A stretch of 64,000 nucleotides of DNA from Anaerolineae bacterium (GCA_008933735.1 WBUL01000010.1:1-64000), one strand, 5' to 3'. Positions 10,601-18,686 are shown, counted from the first letter of the stretch. Notes: a model not told the origin generated them from the sequence alone. Numbers and translations: made by a program.

Positions 10601-10889
10601 ACGCTGACGCAGGGCTGACAGTTAATGCGGTGTCATCTTCCCAGGTAAGGGTGCCAATGTCGGCATCCTCCGGCGCAACAGACAGGGCGTTTTCAACACT
10701 TTCCCGATCCATCGCCTGATTAAAATAAATGGTAATCGATTGATCTAGTTGTAATTCCTCGCCCTCAAAGGGCAGGGTTTCCATGACGCGGGGAACGGCA
10801 CTTTGACGCCAGGGACTCGCGCCAGCAACCGTTGCTACCCCGGCCAGCAGCAAAATCAACAAGCCGGTCCAGAGCAGGCGATTCCTCAT
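4620..10889 (-). CDS. Alpha-2-macroglobulin family protein with intact thioester motif
   Basis: 2089-residue exported protein. Order: signal peptide (1-24); four Ig-like Big_5 repeats (about 33-440, each with an ITIxFxxPMD-like core); an SH3-like domain (about 545-635, with RVRTLPNLQGSIVELLDPG); macroglobulin domains starting near 680 (YTDRPIYRPDQPVYFKG near 780); a flexible segment with seven Gly (1347-1353); the A2M signature PGWKPDVITDENG; then the thioester PYQCIEQT with Cys1597 and Gln1600. Such proteins trap proteases by cleavage of a bait region and covalent capture. The poly-Gly lies where a bait or linker would be, which is inference. Strong AAAGGAG ribosome-binding site and a TATACT -10 upstream. 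It lacks the usual penicillin-binding-protein partner. Confidence 0.93.
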   Translation of the reverse strand: MRNRLLWTGLLILLLAGVATVAGASPWRQSAVPRVMETLPFEGEELQLDQSITIYFNQAMDRESVENALSVAPEDADIGTLTWEDDTALTVSPASAWPRDTLLEFMIATEASAADGSTLEESYKLTYQTVGYLEVVEVLPTDNESNVSADSVITVIFNRPVVPLVTIEEQDTLVNPLEIVPAVEGEGEWLNTSIYTFTPSEGWAGGLEYTVTIKAGLTDSVGAILQDDYVWMFSTAPPEIVAIFPRDDSSKVRLDSTITIEFTQPMNPAVMDDAITITDSAGNPVVVSYKWTSSNRQVTMTPVEPFTLDTNYRITVSAIDSSSMSGARLREGEVSHFTTVPYPAIVRTSPVDGEQGAYPYGGFSIYFNTDIDEETLEDKVTIEPEPWREFDSYYYDYDYRYSLFFDTEPSTDYTVTILPGIKDIYGNEITEGMTVRYRTAPYEPEINLNVPGFVGLYSAYNETTRVFSTHRNVQQLDLELYNVELTSLLHLTGENSWEFRDTWSPSERDLIRRWTMNVQSQPNVRRYELLLLSEEGGDGIRNIQCLNAPPMTMMVGDVARVTETDPRPLRVRTLPNLQGSIVELLDPGVTFKVTDGPICADGYIWWQIESEGETPVTGWAAEGSTENYFMEVVERGMPAPDPAQFPPLPPGIYYLTLTSPDLVRQYEIEHVMVVATVNITLKFSPDQAMAWVTDLQTGEPVANQEVTFYGHSRTEIGRLNTDENGIALLEIPHLDSLYTNLYAVVDSGDAFGFVQSEFSDGLDPWNFNIYGDFFPEDLSIYLYTDRPIYRPDQPVYFKGVVRHKDDVTFTLPTQAEVPIKIYDPQGQVVFETVLPISDQGSFAGEFMLDREAALGYYRISAELSSNQRSEFSLGFNVAEYVAPEFQVEATPAQDEVVQGDTIEMMVESRYFFGGAVSNATVEWSVLSRNYFFDYAGKEYYDFSDYNYDAGPVETYGEYGEQIATGVGTTDDQGRFVIEVPADLGTRTQSQEYTIEARVIDESDQLVAGRAQVVVHQGEVYVGIRAERYISKAEQPANVKVIVVDWESEPVAEQEVEYRIVERRWSSVQEEDELGRTVWTWEVEEIPLDEGEGTVTTDDEGRAVITFVPPLAGTYKIYAETRDAKGNKILSSTYLWVTGRNYVSWRQQNSNRFDLITDADNYRVGDTAEILIASPFQGESLALVTVERGSLIQHEVIRMDTNSYVYQLPITPDFAPNVFVSVMLVKGVDENTPYAEFRMGMAQLQVDTEQLVLNIEVTPNVDITKGEFVGPGDEVTYTVKTTDWEGNPVSAEVGLSVTDLAVLTIAPSNSPTPMEYFYSQRGVSVRTSVTLTASVDKVTQTIIDTVKGGGGGGGEAGIFDIREEFVDTPGWKPDVITDENGLATYTLKLPDNLTTWRLVARGMTTGEEGPMLVGTTISDVLSTKPLLIRPLTPRFMIVNDVVEFAAVVNNNTGEIQTAEVTLEGTGFELLEGVTLTQTVDIPSQGRARINWQARILDVPAVDLTFYVSGNAGAYTDASKPPLGQGEENLLPVYKYEVAETVGTGGALTGPDPGSRSEAISLPRAYDVTQGELTVRIDRSLAAATVDGLDYLQNYPYQCIEQTVSRFLPNVITSRAFAQLGLFDPELQKNLDTQVNFGIQRLYAQQKSDGGWGWFPEDESNPITTAYAIIGLEEASRSGYAINQRVINRAAEFLQNELDDFPSNPLRWQINRQAFIIYALAQAGYFEASAATVLFDNYRINMNLDAKAFLALAMARMNPEDERLVNFTTDFISNAVLSATGAHWEEPERDYWNWTTNTRTTALILKALIEIKPDNQLIPQTVRWLMVARNADAWESTQETAWAVMALTDWMVVTGELRPDYTFSLGLNGREQLLEDDTATSDNVKESEILRFEVAQLLKDEANRLTFARTEGQGNLYYTAHLRAFLPVPEVEPVNAGIIVSRKYYAFNDDSRTPITSGKVGDQVVVVLTVIAPSNLHYVIVEDPIPAGSAAVDPGLLTNSVVSQQPQLDRTDPLYYGWGWWWFSRTEFRDEKVVMYATYLPRGTYEFRYTIRLGLPGEYNVIPPTANEFYFPEVYGRGEGVLFTIQPDDEE

Positions 10890-10977
10890 AGTATTCTCCT
10901 TTGTTATCTTCAGTATAGAGCGAAAGCCCGACGGGGAGAAATTCGTCCGACCGATGCTTAATGAACGCCAACCTTAT

Positions 10978-11012
10978 AAAAAAAAGACGAAAACCTGACG
11001 GCCTCGTCTTTT
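10978..11012 (-). terminator. Rho-independent terminator after the receiver gene
   Basis: Perfect 9-bp stem AAAAGACGA (10982-10990) / TCGTCTTTT (11004-11012) with a 13-nt loop. On the minus strand it runs into eight T. It separates the receiver gene from the macroglobulin gene. Confidence 0.85.
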
Positions 11013-11033
11013 AGCCCTCCCTATTCATAGAAT

Positions 11034-11393
11034 TCAGTGATTGACCGAGACCGTTTTGATGGAACGCAGCAGCATCGAAGAAGTCACTGGTTTAGACAAC
11101 ATCTCCACCACTCTTGGCGGCAGATTGTGATGCCGATGGTGAGCAAATCCGGTCATCGCAACTACTTTTAAATTTTCAAATTCGGGGTGCTTTTCAATAT
11201 ATTCCAGAACCACTGTACCTGGTGCATCCGGCAGATTCAAGTCCAGCACCACCAGGTCGGGTCGAAATTTATTGAGGGCATCAATTGCTTCAGAAGACGA
11301 CTCTACCGCGACCACATCATATTCAACCTCAAGCGCTCCCTGATAAAGCCGCATGAGAGGGGTATCATCTTCCACCAGCAGAATTTTAACCAT
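11034..11393 (-). CDS. Stand-alone response regulator receiver protein
   Basis: 119 residues forming a single CheY-like receiver with no output domain. The acidic pocket is KILLVEDD, the phospho-acceptor is Asp51 (VVLDLNLPD), the switch Thr is in VVAMTGF and the conserved Lys is in LSKPV. An in-frame ATG at 11411 would add six residues; I chose 11393 because receivers normally begin directly with MxKILLVED. No kinase is adjacent. It sits between the ftsZ terminator and its own terminator, so it is probably its own unit. It may accept phosphate from one of the kinases in this window, but nothing links them directly. Confidence 0.85.
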   Translation of the reverse strand: MVKILLVEDDTPLMRLYQGALEVEYDVVAVESSSEAIDALNKFRPDLVVLDLNLPDAPGTVVLEYIEKHPEFENLKVVAMTGFAHHRHHNLPPRVVEMLSKPVTSSMLLRSIKTVSVNH

Positions 11394-11469
11394 CGTTTTA
11401 GTCCCACACATTTATCTTTTAGATTAACACAGGTAGCACAAAATGTGAGAAATTTCTAACCAACCGATG

Positions 11470-11509
11470 AAAAATAAACGACCTCTTCGTTCTTCATGAG
11501 GTCGTTTAT
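11470..11509 (-). terminator. Rho-independent terminator after ftsZ
   Basis: Perfect 12-bp stem, ATAAACGACCTC (11474-11485) with GAGGTCGTTTAT (11498-11509), followed on the minus strand by TTTTT. It marks the end of the division cluster. Confidence 0.88.
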
Positions 11510-11532
11510 GGAGTTTAGGAGGGAACACTGAT

Positions 11533-12789
11533 TTACTGTTTGCCGCGCCGCAGAAAAGCCGGAATATCCAGATCATTCGTTTCATAGACCACACGCTGCT
11601 GGAAATCATCCTGAGGATGTGGCTGCGGTTGCTGCTGCTGTGGATAATCCTGCTGCGGCGCTTGCTGCTGCGGCACTTGCTGCTGCTGGGTTGGCTGCGG
11701 CGGTTGCTGCGGTGTATATTGCTGCTGCTGTGGATAGTCCTGGTAAACAGGCTGCTGATAATAACGCTGCTGCTGTGGCTGATAATCCTGCTGCTGCACG
11801 CCCTGACGTGGACGCATCATCACCCGGTTCTGTTCAAAGCCTGTTGCAATCACCGTGATGCGAATTTCGTCGTGCATATTTTCATCAATCACGGCGCCGA
11901 AAATCAGATTTACATCCGGGTGGGCGGTTTCCTTGATGATCGCAGCAGCTTCATTCACATCGAACAGGCTCAGATCTGACCCGCCTGTGACATTAAACAA
12001 GATTCCGCGAGCGCCATCAATCGTGACATCCAGCAAGCTGCTGCTGACGGCGGCTTCTGCCGCTTTGCGAGCACGCTCCTCCCCGCCAGCACGTCCAACA
12101 GCCATCAATGCGGCGCCGCCTTCGCTCATAATGGCGCGAACATCGGCAAAGTCAAGGTTAATTAATCCGGGGACAGTAATCAGCTCAGAAATGCCTTGAA
12201 TGCCCTGACGGAGCACATCATCGGCCATGCCAAACGCATTCTGCAAGCTGGATTTTTTATCGACCAACTGTAATAAACGGTCGTTGGGAATCACAATCAG
12301 GGTATCGACCTGCCCACGCAGGGCTTCAATCCCCGCTTCTGCGGCCTGAGTCCGGCGTGCCCCTTCAAAAGTAAAAGGCCGGGTCACAACCCCAATCGTC
12401 AACGATCCAAGCTCACGGGCAATCTTAGCGACGGCTGGTGTTGCGCCAGTGCCTGTGCCGCCACCCATACCGCAGGTAATAAATACCATATCGGCACCGC
12501 GCAGCACCTCATATAATTCATCAGCACTTTCTTCAGCAGCCTTGCGGCCAATTTCCGGGTTACCGCCTGCCCCTAACCCACGAGTTAATTTATCCCCAAT
12601 GCGAATACGAGTTTTTGCTTTGCTTAGTTGAAGGGCCTGTGCGTCAGTATTAATAGCAACAAATTCAACACCACCCAGACCCTCGTCAATCATGCGGTTA
12701 ATGGCATTACCACCGCCGCCGCCAATTCCAACAACTTTAATAACCGCATACCCGTCACCGGGGCCTCCCAAAAACGGCTGGTCTGTCAT
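11533..12789 (-). CDS. ftsZ: Cell division protein FtsZ
   Basis: Tubulin-like GTPase that forms the division ring. It has 418 residues. The N-terminal [16 protein letters not shown], the GTP signature [10 protein letters not shown] and the T7-region [11 protein letters not shown] are intact. A Gln/Pro-rich intrinsically disordered linker (about 325-395) leads to a conserved C-terminal peptide [10 protein letters not shown], which should bind FtsA and other partners. An AGGAGGG ribosome-binding site precedes the ATG. ftsA lies upstream with a 143-bp gap that holds a possible extra promoter. Confidence 0.97.
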   Translation of the reverse strand: MTDQPFLGGPGDGYAVIKVVGIGGGGGNAINRMIDEGLGGVEFVAINTDAQALQLSKAKTRIRIGDKLTRGLGAGGNPEIGRKAAEESADELYEVLRGADMVFITCGMGGGTGTGATPAVAKIARELGSLTIGVVTRPFTFEGARRTQAAEAGIEALRGQVDTLIVIPNDRLLQLVDKKSSLQNAFGMADDVLRQGIQGISELITVPGLINLDFADVRAIMSEGGAALMAVGRAGGEERARKAAEAAVSSSLLDVTIDGARGILFNVTGGSDLSLFDVNEAAAIIKETAHPDVNLIFGAVIDENMHDEIRITVIATGFEQNRVMMRPRQGVQQQDYQPQQQRYYQQPVYQDYPQQQQYTPQQPPQPTQQQQVPQQQAPQQDYPQQQQPQPHPQDDFQQRVVYETNDLDIPAFLRRGKQ

Positions 12790-12849
12790 GATTTAACGTC
12801 CCTCCTAAAAAAATCTCCCCGTCCCCCCTGGGGGAACAAGTTCCTTCTA

Positions 12850-12877
12850 ATTGTATGCCAAACCCTAAAAATGCAAA
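12850..12877 (-). promoter_or_regulatory. Possible ftsZ promoter
   Basis: On the minus strand TTTGCA (12877-12872), a 16-bp spacer and TACAAT (12855-12850) lie in the ftsA-ftsZ gap. The -35 is a weak match. A separate ftsZ promoter would be biologically common, but this is only a pattern match. Confidence 0.35.
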
Positions 12878-12932
12878 AGTCAAACGGTTAGGATTACTTA
12901 ACTTTAACCCTGATCCCGTCTTATTACAAATT

Positions 12933-14195
12933 TTATTCATCGTCAACGGTAACAAATCGACGGAATAGTCCCCCAATTGCTTTGCCGATACCGTTCACGA
13001 TCATTTCTCCGCCCCCTTTACGGCGAGGTTTATTTAATGCGGCGCGACGATCTTCCTCGATGTCCATTATTAAGCCCAACCGCAGCAGCCCGACCGACGT
13101 GCTATACGATGGATGGCGCAGCGGTTCTGCCATACCTGTGATAGCTTCCGGTTGGGCCACCCGTGCAGGCATTTGCAGCACTTTGTTAGCAACCGCTTTC
13201 ATTCCCGGCAGCAGACTCGCGCCACCTGTCAGCACCACTCCTGCCGGCAGCAGCCCTTCATAGCCACTGCGCTTGACTTCCTGCAAAATCAGCTCAAACA
13301 TTTCGGCCACACGGGCGTTAATAATGTCCACCAGGTCGGAACGGCGCACCTGGCTGATATGCTCTTCGCCAAATGGCTGCACAGGGAACATTTCCAGCGG
13401 CTGCACAGCACGCGGATCCGCGTGACCAAATTCCAGTTTGACTGCTTCCGCCAGCTCAAACGGCAGATTCAGAACATGCGCGATGTCATTGGTAATGTTG
13501 TAGCCACCCAGGGCAATCACACCTGTATGCCAGACTGTGCCTTCGATAAAAATCGCCAGATCAGTTGTCCCACCACCAATATCCACCAGCATCACACCGG
13601 ATTCACGTTCGGTTGGGGTCAACACCACATCGCCGGAAGCGAGTGGATTAAGGATGAAACGATCAACAAATACTCCGGCAGACTCGACACATTTCGTCAG
13701 ATTTTCCAGGCCGATACTATCCGAAGTGATGATATGGCTTTCAACTTCCAACCGGAAGCCATACATCCCTATCGGATTCCGCACCCCCTCCTGGTCATCC
13801 AGATTGTAACGGCGGGGAATGACATGCAGAATTTCACGTCCATGTGAGAGCGGGATCGCACGAGCTGCGTTCATCGCTTTCACAATATCTCCCATTTGTA
13901 CCGGACGGCTGGAAGGAATACCGGCCATTCCCTTGCTGTTGACCGATTGGGCATGGTTGGCAGACACTGACACAAACGCGCGTCCGATTTCGTACCCGCT
14001 GCTGCGCTCCGCTTTATGGACACTGGAAGAAATGCTGGTGCTAAGGACATTCAGATCGGTGACTTTACCTTTTTTCATGCCGCGTGACGGCTCTACCCCC
14101 AGCCCGACGATATAGGTGTCGTCTTCACGAACCTCACCCACAATCGTACAGACCTTGGTGGTCCCAATATCAATCCCAACAACTAATTCGCCCAT
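12933..14195 (-). CDS. ftsA: Cell division protein FtsA
   Basis: Actin-like ATPase that tethers FtsZ to the membrane. 420 residues starting MGELVVGIDIGTTKVC, with VDIGGGTTDLAIF and VVLTGGASLLPG as the other actin-fold phosphate and adenosine motifs. The C-terminal GGLFRRFV is the expected amphipathic membrane-targeting helix. I chose the ATG at 14195, because the 24 codons upstream in the same frame translate ftsQ-overlapping sequence and precede the conserved start. The ftsQ stop is 4 nt upstream, so the two are probably co-translated. Confidence 0.95.
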   Translation of the reverse strand: MGELVVGIDIGTTKVCTIVGEVREDDTYIVGLGVEPSRGMKKGKVTDLNVLSTSISSSVHKAERSSGYEIGRAFVSVSANHAQSVNSKGMAGIPSSRPVQMGDIVKAMNAARAIPLSHGREILHVIPRRYNLDDQEGVRNPIGMYGFRLEVESHIITSDSIGLENLTKCVESAGVFVDRFILNPLASGDVVLTPTERESGVMLVDIGGGTTDLAIFIEGTVWHTGVIALGGYNITNDIAHVLNLPFELAEAVKLEFGHADPRAVQPLEMFPVQPFGEEHISQVRRSDLVDIINARVAEMFELILQEVKRSGYEGLLPAGVVLTGGASLLPGMKAVANKVLQMPARVAQPEAITGMAEPLRHPSYSTSVGLLRLGLIMDIEEDRRAALNKPRRKGGGEMIVNGIGKAIGGLFRRFVTVDDE

Positions 14196-14199
14196 AGCA

Positions 14200-15204
14200 T
14201 TACTCGGATTTTTGCCACAACACCGTATAAACCGGATAATCCGGATCAGACACGTCGATTTCGCCAAACTGCACGGCGCTGAAATTCTGGTTTACGATAG
14301 CTTCATACACCCGGGATTTCACATCCATATTGGAGCCTGTTCCAAACCACACCATCCACCCACGCGGATCGCGCCAGCCGAGACCCTTTTTGGGATTATA
14401 CAGGAGAACATCAATGCCGGGCATTCGCGCCTTGAGCAGCAGCGCCCCATGAACGACCTCCGTGTTGACCCGAGAGGCCGCCCCCAGAAGCTCTTCGGGC
14501 ACAGGTTCGTTCGGATCGTAAACAACCCGCAGCAAATCCGGTCGATCTTCACGCTGGAACATCACTAACCCGTTAATATCCAGCCAGACCCGATTATCTC
14601 CCTGCTCCCAGATAAGGGCGGGGTCACGCTCCCGCACCACAATTTGCACCATATTAGGCGGCCACCCAACCCGCACCTCTGCCGCCGCAATGTTGTTATT
14701 GGATTCCAGACGCTCCTCAACCTCTTCCTCATCCACCCAGAAAATGTGTTTCTGGGACACATCGGAAAACCGGAAAACTTCCTCTCGTGAGAGATAATTC
14801 ACCCCGCCAATGGCTATGGTATCCACGTAGAACATATCCAGGGTGAAGAAGCCAATCATTAGCAGCAAGAGGCCACCAGAAAGAATACCGGATACCCAAC
14901 GCCACGACACCCAGATTTTTCCAACAGGCCAGACTCGTTCCGGCGGACGACGTGTTTCAGACTGGCGTTCCTTCCGGCGTCCACTGAGCGAGCGAGCACG
15001 GGGCTCCATTTTAGTGAGGTCATCCTGAACGTCAAACGTGGGCAAGTGCAGACGACCACTGCCCCGTTTTGCTCCGCGCATGGATTCACGCCGAGTCTGG
15101 CGTGCTTCACTGCCTGGGGCAGGGGCAACGTGCTTGTCTGTCTGTTTAAGCCGCTTGCGCTCTTTGCGGCGTTTGCCGACGGATGTATTGAAAAAATCAG
15201 GCAC
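14200..15204 (-). CDS. ftsQ: Cell division protein FtsQ/DivIB
   Basis: 334 residues: a long basic cytoplasmic tail (about 1-105), one transmembrane helix (about 108-130, SGGLLLLMIGFF), a POTRA domain (about 135-200, starting VDTIAIGGVNYLSREEVF) and a C-terminal beta domain. It bridges cytoplasmic FtsA/FtsZ and the periplasmic synthases FtsW/FtsI. The start is GTG at 15204 without a good ribosome-binding site. Upstream lies a 74-bp gap with the palindrome GTATATATAC (15232-15241), possibly a promoter element. Identity rests on POTRA similarity and position. Confidence 0.88.
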   Translation of the reverse strand: MPDFFNTSVGKRRKERKRLKQTDKHVAPAPGSEARQTRRESMRGAKRGSGRLHLPTFDVQDDLTKMEPRARSLSGRRKERQSETRRPPERVWPVGKIWVSWRWVSGILSGGLLLLMIGFFTLDMFYVDTIAIGGVNYLSREEVFRFSDVSQKHIFWVDEEEVEERLESNNNIAAAEVRVGWPPNMVQIVVRERDPALIWEQGDNRVWLDINGLVMFQREDRPDLLRVVYDPNEPVPEELLGAASRVNTEVVHGALLLKARMPGIDVLLYNPKKGLGWRDPRGWMVWFGTGSNMDVKSRVYEAIVNQNFSAVQFGEIDVSDPDYPVYTVLWQKSE

Positions 15205-15278
15205 AGTTATATGACCATGCTCTCATTGATTGTATATATACTACACTAACATTCGTTCCGTGTGCGACTAGCGCATTC

Positions 15279-16190
15279 TTACCAATCCCCAACCCGTTCA
15301 ACTTCAAGTTCCAACTCAATGCCGAACTTTTCCTTCACGGTGCGGCGAGCCAGTTCAATAAGGAGGTTATAATCTGCTGCCATGCCACCACCCATATTGA
15401 TAAAAAAATTGCCATGTAATGGGGAAATCTGCACCCCGCCGATCTGCATCCCTTTTAAACCCGCTGCATCAATCAGGCGTCCCGCAAAATCGCCAGGAGG
15501 ATTTTTGAACATGCTGCCCAGGCTCGCACCAGGGGGCTGCGTTTTCTTGCGATGGGCCACAAATTCATCAGCGATACGATTGAGTTCAGCCGGATCATGA
15601 CCGGGTTCAAGCTGCATCTTGGCCCGCATCACCACGTAACGTCCGCGCTGTCCTTTCAAGATGCTGTGGCGATACTCATAGTGCATCTCCTCCACAGACC
15701 ATGTTTCCGTGTGGTTTCCTGGCACATTGAAAATTTCCACGCTGATCAGACTTTGAGCCATGTCACCGCCGTGCGCCCCGGCGTTATTCACCACCGCACC
15801 ACCGACCGTTCCCGGCACATTCACGCCCCACTCCAGATTTTTTAATCCCTGTGCCATGCAGTTTCGCGCTAAGGTAGAAAGGTTCACGCCGCCTTCCGCA
15901 ATGACAATCCCTGAATCTGGGTGAATGCTGGCATTGCGGGCATGATTAATAACCACCAGTCCGCGGATGCCCGCGTCTGAAACCAGGACATTCGCCCCAC
16001 CGCCCAGAATCAACCAGGGGATTTTTGACTCATGTGCCCACCGCACTGCAAACATCAGATCTTCTAGATTTTTAACCCTCACCAGTCCTTCAGCTTTACC
16101 GCCCAACCGCGCCACTGTATACCGTGCAAGCGGTTCTTCATCATAAAACTGTTCACCGAAGCGGGTTCTGAGGGGGGTGAAGTCAAACAC
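15279..16190 (-). CDS. murB: UDP-N-acetylenolpyruvoylglucosamine reductase
   Basis: FAD enzyme that reduces UDP-GlcNAc-enolpyruvate to UDP-MurNAc with NADPH. 303 residues, the compact type II form. The FAD-binding segment is ILGGGANVLVSD, followed by GVNVPGTVGGAVVNNAGAHG and the catalytic GASLGSMFKNPPGDFAG containing the proton-donor Ser. Its start overlaps the end of murC by 8 bp, which argues for coupled synthesis of these consecutive cytoplasmic enzymes. Confidence 0.95.
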   Translation of the reverse strand: MFDFTPLRTRFGEQFYDEEPLARYTVARLGGKAEGLVRVKNLEDLMFAVRWAHESKIPWLILGGGANVLVSDAGIRGLVVINHARNASIHPDSGIVIAEGGVNLSTLARNCMAQGLKNLEWGVNVPGTVGGAVVNNAGAHGGDMAQSLISVEIFNVPGNHTETWSVEEMHYEYRHSILKGQRGRYVVMRAKMQLEPGHDPAELNRIADEFVAHRKKTQPPGASLGSMFKNPPGDFAGRLIDAAGLKGMQIGGVQISPLHGNFFINMGGGMAADYNLLIELARRTVKEKFGIELELEVERVGDW

Positions 16191-17610
16191 GCTGCCGAGT
16201 TCTCTTATTCAATACATCCAGCAGCGCCTGACCGATCCGCGGTGCGTCGCCCGCTGTCAGCAGGACGACGATGTCACCGGGTTGAACTTCTGTGGCAAGA
16301 ATCTGGGCGGTTTCAAACAGGTCGCCGGAATATCTGGCATCGGGATGTCCGGTTTCCGTGATCATGGCGGCCAAGTCCTTCGAATCCGGTCCAGCGGTAA
16401 AGGCTTCTCGTGCAGCAAAAACATCAGTCACCAGGGCATGATGTGCCGATCCAAACGAATCTTTAAAACTATCGGCCAGGGCACGGGTGCGGCTGTAAGT
16501 ATGTGGCTGCCAGACTGCCCAGAGAGTCCCCTGACCAATCCGTTCACGCCACGCTTTCAGGGTCAGCATAATTGCAGTGGGATGATGGGCATAATCATTC
16601 ACGATTTTGACTCCCCCTACCTCACCCATCACTTCGGAACGGCGCTCCGTGCCTTTAAACTTCGCCAGGGCATCAGCAATCGCTTCAAACGGCACACCGA
16701 TATGACGTGCTGCGGTAATCGCGGCCATTGCGTTGCGAACATTGTGTGTGCCAATTAACTGCAAACTGATGGGGCCAATCACCCCGCCGCCGATTTCAGC
16801 ATGGCAGACGACAAAATCCGTACCGTTTTTGTCATTGGGTTTTAAATCAACCGCCCACCAGTCGGCATTCTTGTTTTCTACGCCGTAGGTCAGGACGGGC
16901 AAAAGCTGTTTGCGGCGTTCAGCCGCTAATTCTGCCGCCACGCCATCGTCAGCACAGGCAACCAGCACCCCTTCCGGCCCAAGCAACGCCACAAAGCTCT
17001 GGAATGCCGCCAGCATTTCCTGCGGGGTACGGAAAAAGTCAGGATGGTCATATTCAACATTGTTGACAACAGCGATGCTGGGATTTAACCCCAAGAACAT
17101 GAGGTCATACTCATCAGCTTCAATCACAAAAAATTCGCCTGGCCCTGCACCTGCATTTGTCCCCAGATTCTTGACAACGCCGCCTACAATATAACTGGGG
17201 TCAAAACCCGCCTCTACCAGCACGTAAGCCAGCATCGCCGTCGTGGTTGTTTTACCATGAGTACCCGCGATGGCAATCGTCCGCTGCCCCTCAGTAATCG
17301 CCCGCATGAAATCACGTCGATGTACCACCTGAATTTGCTGACGCTGAGCCGCCTGTAACTCCGGGTTATCTTTCGGAATCGCAGAACTGATCAATACCAG
17401 TTCTGCTCCTTCAATGTTTTCCTCGGTATGTCCTTCATAAATGGTCACACCGTTTTCACGCAGCGCCAGCGAGAGGGCATTGAGTTTCTGGTCAGAGCCA
17501 GAAACCACATACCCATTCTCCATCAGGATACGTGCTATCGCCGACATCCCAAAACCGCTGATGCCGACAATATGGATATGCTGCCCAGGAATGAGTAAAA
17601 TGTTTTCCAT
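16183..17610 (-). CDS. murC: UDP-N-acetylmuramate--L-alanine ligase
   Basis: Adds L-Ala to UDP-MurNAc. 475 residues with the N-terminal Rossmann motif GISGFGMSAIAR, the P-loop GTHGKTTTTAMLA, EADEYD for the Mur-ligase metal and glutamyl contacts, VVNNVEYDHPD, and the C-terminal DYAHHPTAI that distinguishes MurC. It lies between the downstream CvpA-like paralogue and murB, 4 bp after the former's stop. Confidence 0.96.
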   Translation of the reverse strand: MENILLIPGQHIHIVGISGFGMSAIARILMENGYVVSGSDQKLNALSLALRENGVTIYEGHTEENIEGAELVLISSAIPKDNPELQAAQRQQIQVVHRRDFMRAITEGQRTIAIAGTHGKTTTTAMLAYVLVEAGFDPSYIVGGVVKNLGTNAGAGPGEFFVIEADEYDLMFLGLNPSIAVVNNVEYDHPDFFRTPQEMLAAFQSFVALLGPEGVLVACADDGVAAELAAERRKQLLPVLTYGVENKNADWWAVDLKPNDKNGTDFVVCHAEIGGGVIGPISLQLIGTHNVRNAMAAITAARHIGVPFEAIADALAKFKGTERRSEVMGEVGGVKIVNDYAHHPTAIMLTLKAWRERIGQGTLWAVWQPHTYSRTRALADSFKDSFGSAHHALVTDVFAAREAFTAGPDSKDLAAMITETGHPDARYSGDLFETAQILATEVQPGDIVVLLTAGDAPRIGQALLDVLNKRTRQRV

Positions 17611-17613
17611 AAA

Positions 17614-18159
17614 TTACCGTGCGATAATGATAATTAAGAACAAACCCGCCACCAGCCACGTCAGCAAATTAAACTGCTGCAACCAGACCAGCGGCAGACG
17701 ACTGACAAAATCGGCGCTTTCCGTACCAAGTGCAGGCATCATAAATAATGGATCAAGTGGGTATTCGAGTTGATCCATAAAGTACCACAGCGACCCAACC
17801 ACCAGGTATCCATTAAAACCACCCAGCAGTGCCCCTAATGACCGTGTTTGCCAGCCTTCCTGGCCAGGAAGTCTCACTTCGCCGCGCCGCCCTCGATAAC
17901 GCGATGGCACAAAGGTCGTGGGGGCCTGCTGATAGGAAAAAAATGTCAGTGCAATGAGCAGCAGGGCATCAAATAGAAAGCGCAGCGTCGGATTACTTCG
18001 TCCCGCAACAAAGTCAAAAATCCACGAAAATTCGGTCAAAATGAACAGGGATAACATGATCCCCGCCAACCCGACAAACTCCTTATAAAAGCCGCGCAGA
18101 TACCCTATCACGGCAAAAAACCCAATGCAGAGTCGTAAAAAAAAGGACAGTTCCATCAT
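17614..18159 (-). CDS. CvpA-like membrane protein (paralogue B)
   Basis: 181 residues with four predicted hydrophobic segments. The N-terminal IGYLRGFYKEFVGLAG resembles the GxxRGFxKE start of CvpA/colicin V production family proteins. It shares with the preceding gene IGYLRGFxKE, LGALxGGFNGYxxxGSLWYFM and a C-terminal LPLxWL...NLLT pattern, so the two arose by duplication. Its ATG overlaps the stop of the upstream paralogue (ATGA). Its place between murG and murC suggests a role in peptidoglycan synthesis or division, but no function is established. Confidence 0.75.
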   Translation of the reverse strand: MMELSFFLRLCIGFFAVIGYLRGFYKEFVGLAGIMLSLFILTEFSWIFDFVAGRSNPTLRFLFDALLLIALTFFSYQQAPTTFVPSRYRGRRGEVRLPGQEGWQTRSLGALLGGFNGYLVVGSLWYFMDQLEYPLDPLFMMPALGTESADFVSRLPLVWLQQFNLLTWLVAGLFLIIIIAR

Positions 18160-18686
18160 ATGACAGCAATCAAAATAAATAAAAAGAGACCAATAACAAA
18201 CAGCGTCAGAAGATTACCTTCCAGCAGCCACGACAACGGTAAATTTTCGGCTAATCCGGCACTTGTAGTTCCTGCCTGAGGGGGGGTAATGGTTTCAAGC
18301 GGGTAATTTTTGACAGCCATGAAATACCACAACGAGCCAAACACCATATAACCATTGAAACCGCCCGCCAGCGCCCCCAGCAGCTTGTTCTGCATCATGT
18401 CGCGTCCCATAAATCGTGACTCGCGCAAACTCAACCGTCCGGGAGGAGTCTGGTAGGCAAAAAATGTCACAACCAGCAAGATCACACTCTGCAAGTAAAA
18501 AAGCGACCTCAGAGGATTGTCTGCGCTGGAAGTCAGCGAGGTGAAAAATTCATCGAACTGCACCAGCGTAAACAACGCCAGCAAAACACCCGAAGCGGCG
18601 ACCAGTTCTTTATCAAAGCCGCGCAAGTAGCCGATGATGGAAAACGTAAATATCGCCAACCATAAGACACTCGAAAGTTGAATCAT
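18156..18686 (-). CDS. CvpA-like membrane protein (paralogue A)
   Basis: 176 residues, four hydrophobic segments, starting with IGYLRGFDKELVAASG after a first helix. It is paralogous to the next gene along nearly the full length. It overlaps murG by 4 bp (ATGA) and the following paralogue by 4 bp, so all three are tightly coupled. CvpA relatives are small inner-membrane proteins needed for bacteriocin export or envelope-stress tolerance in other bacteria. That does not fix the role here. Confidence 0.75.
   Translation of the reverse strand: MIQLSSVLWLAIFTFSIIGYLRGFDKELVAASGVLLALFTLVQFDEFFTSLTSSADNPLRSLFYLQSVILLVVTFFAYQTPPGRLSLRESRFMGRDMMQNKLLGALAGGFNGYMVFGSLWYFMAVKNYPLETITPPQAGTTSAGLAENLPLSWLLEGNLLTLFVIGLFLFILIAVI

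Noticed and set aside
11617-11979. Leu-rich plus-strand ORF opposite ftsZ
   Set aside because: Antisense of the CAG/CAA repeats of the FtsZ Gln-rich linker; the apparent membrane protein is an artefact.
13113-13847. 244-codon plus-strand ORF opposite ftsA
   Set aside because: Antisense shadow of a well-conserved gene, with no recognisable domain and a low-complexity His/Gln composition.
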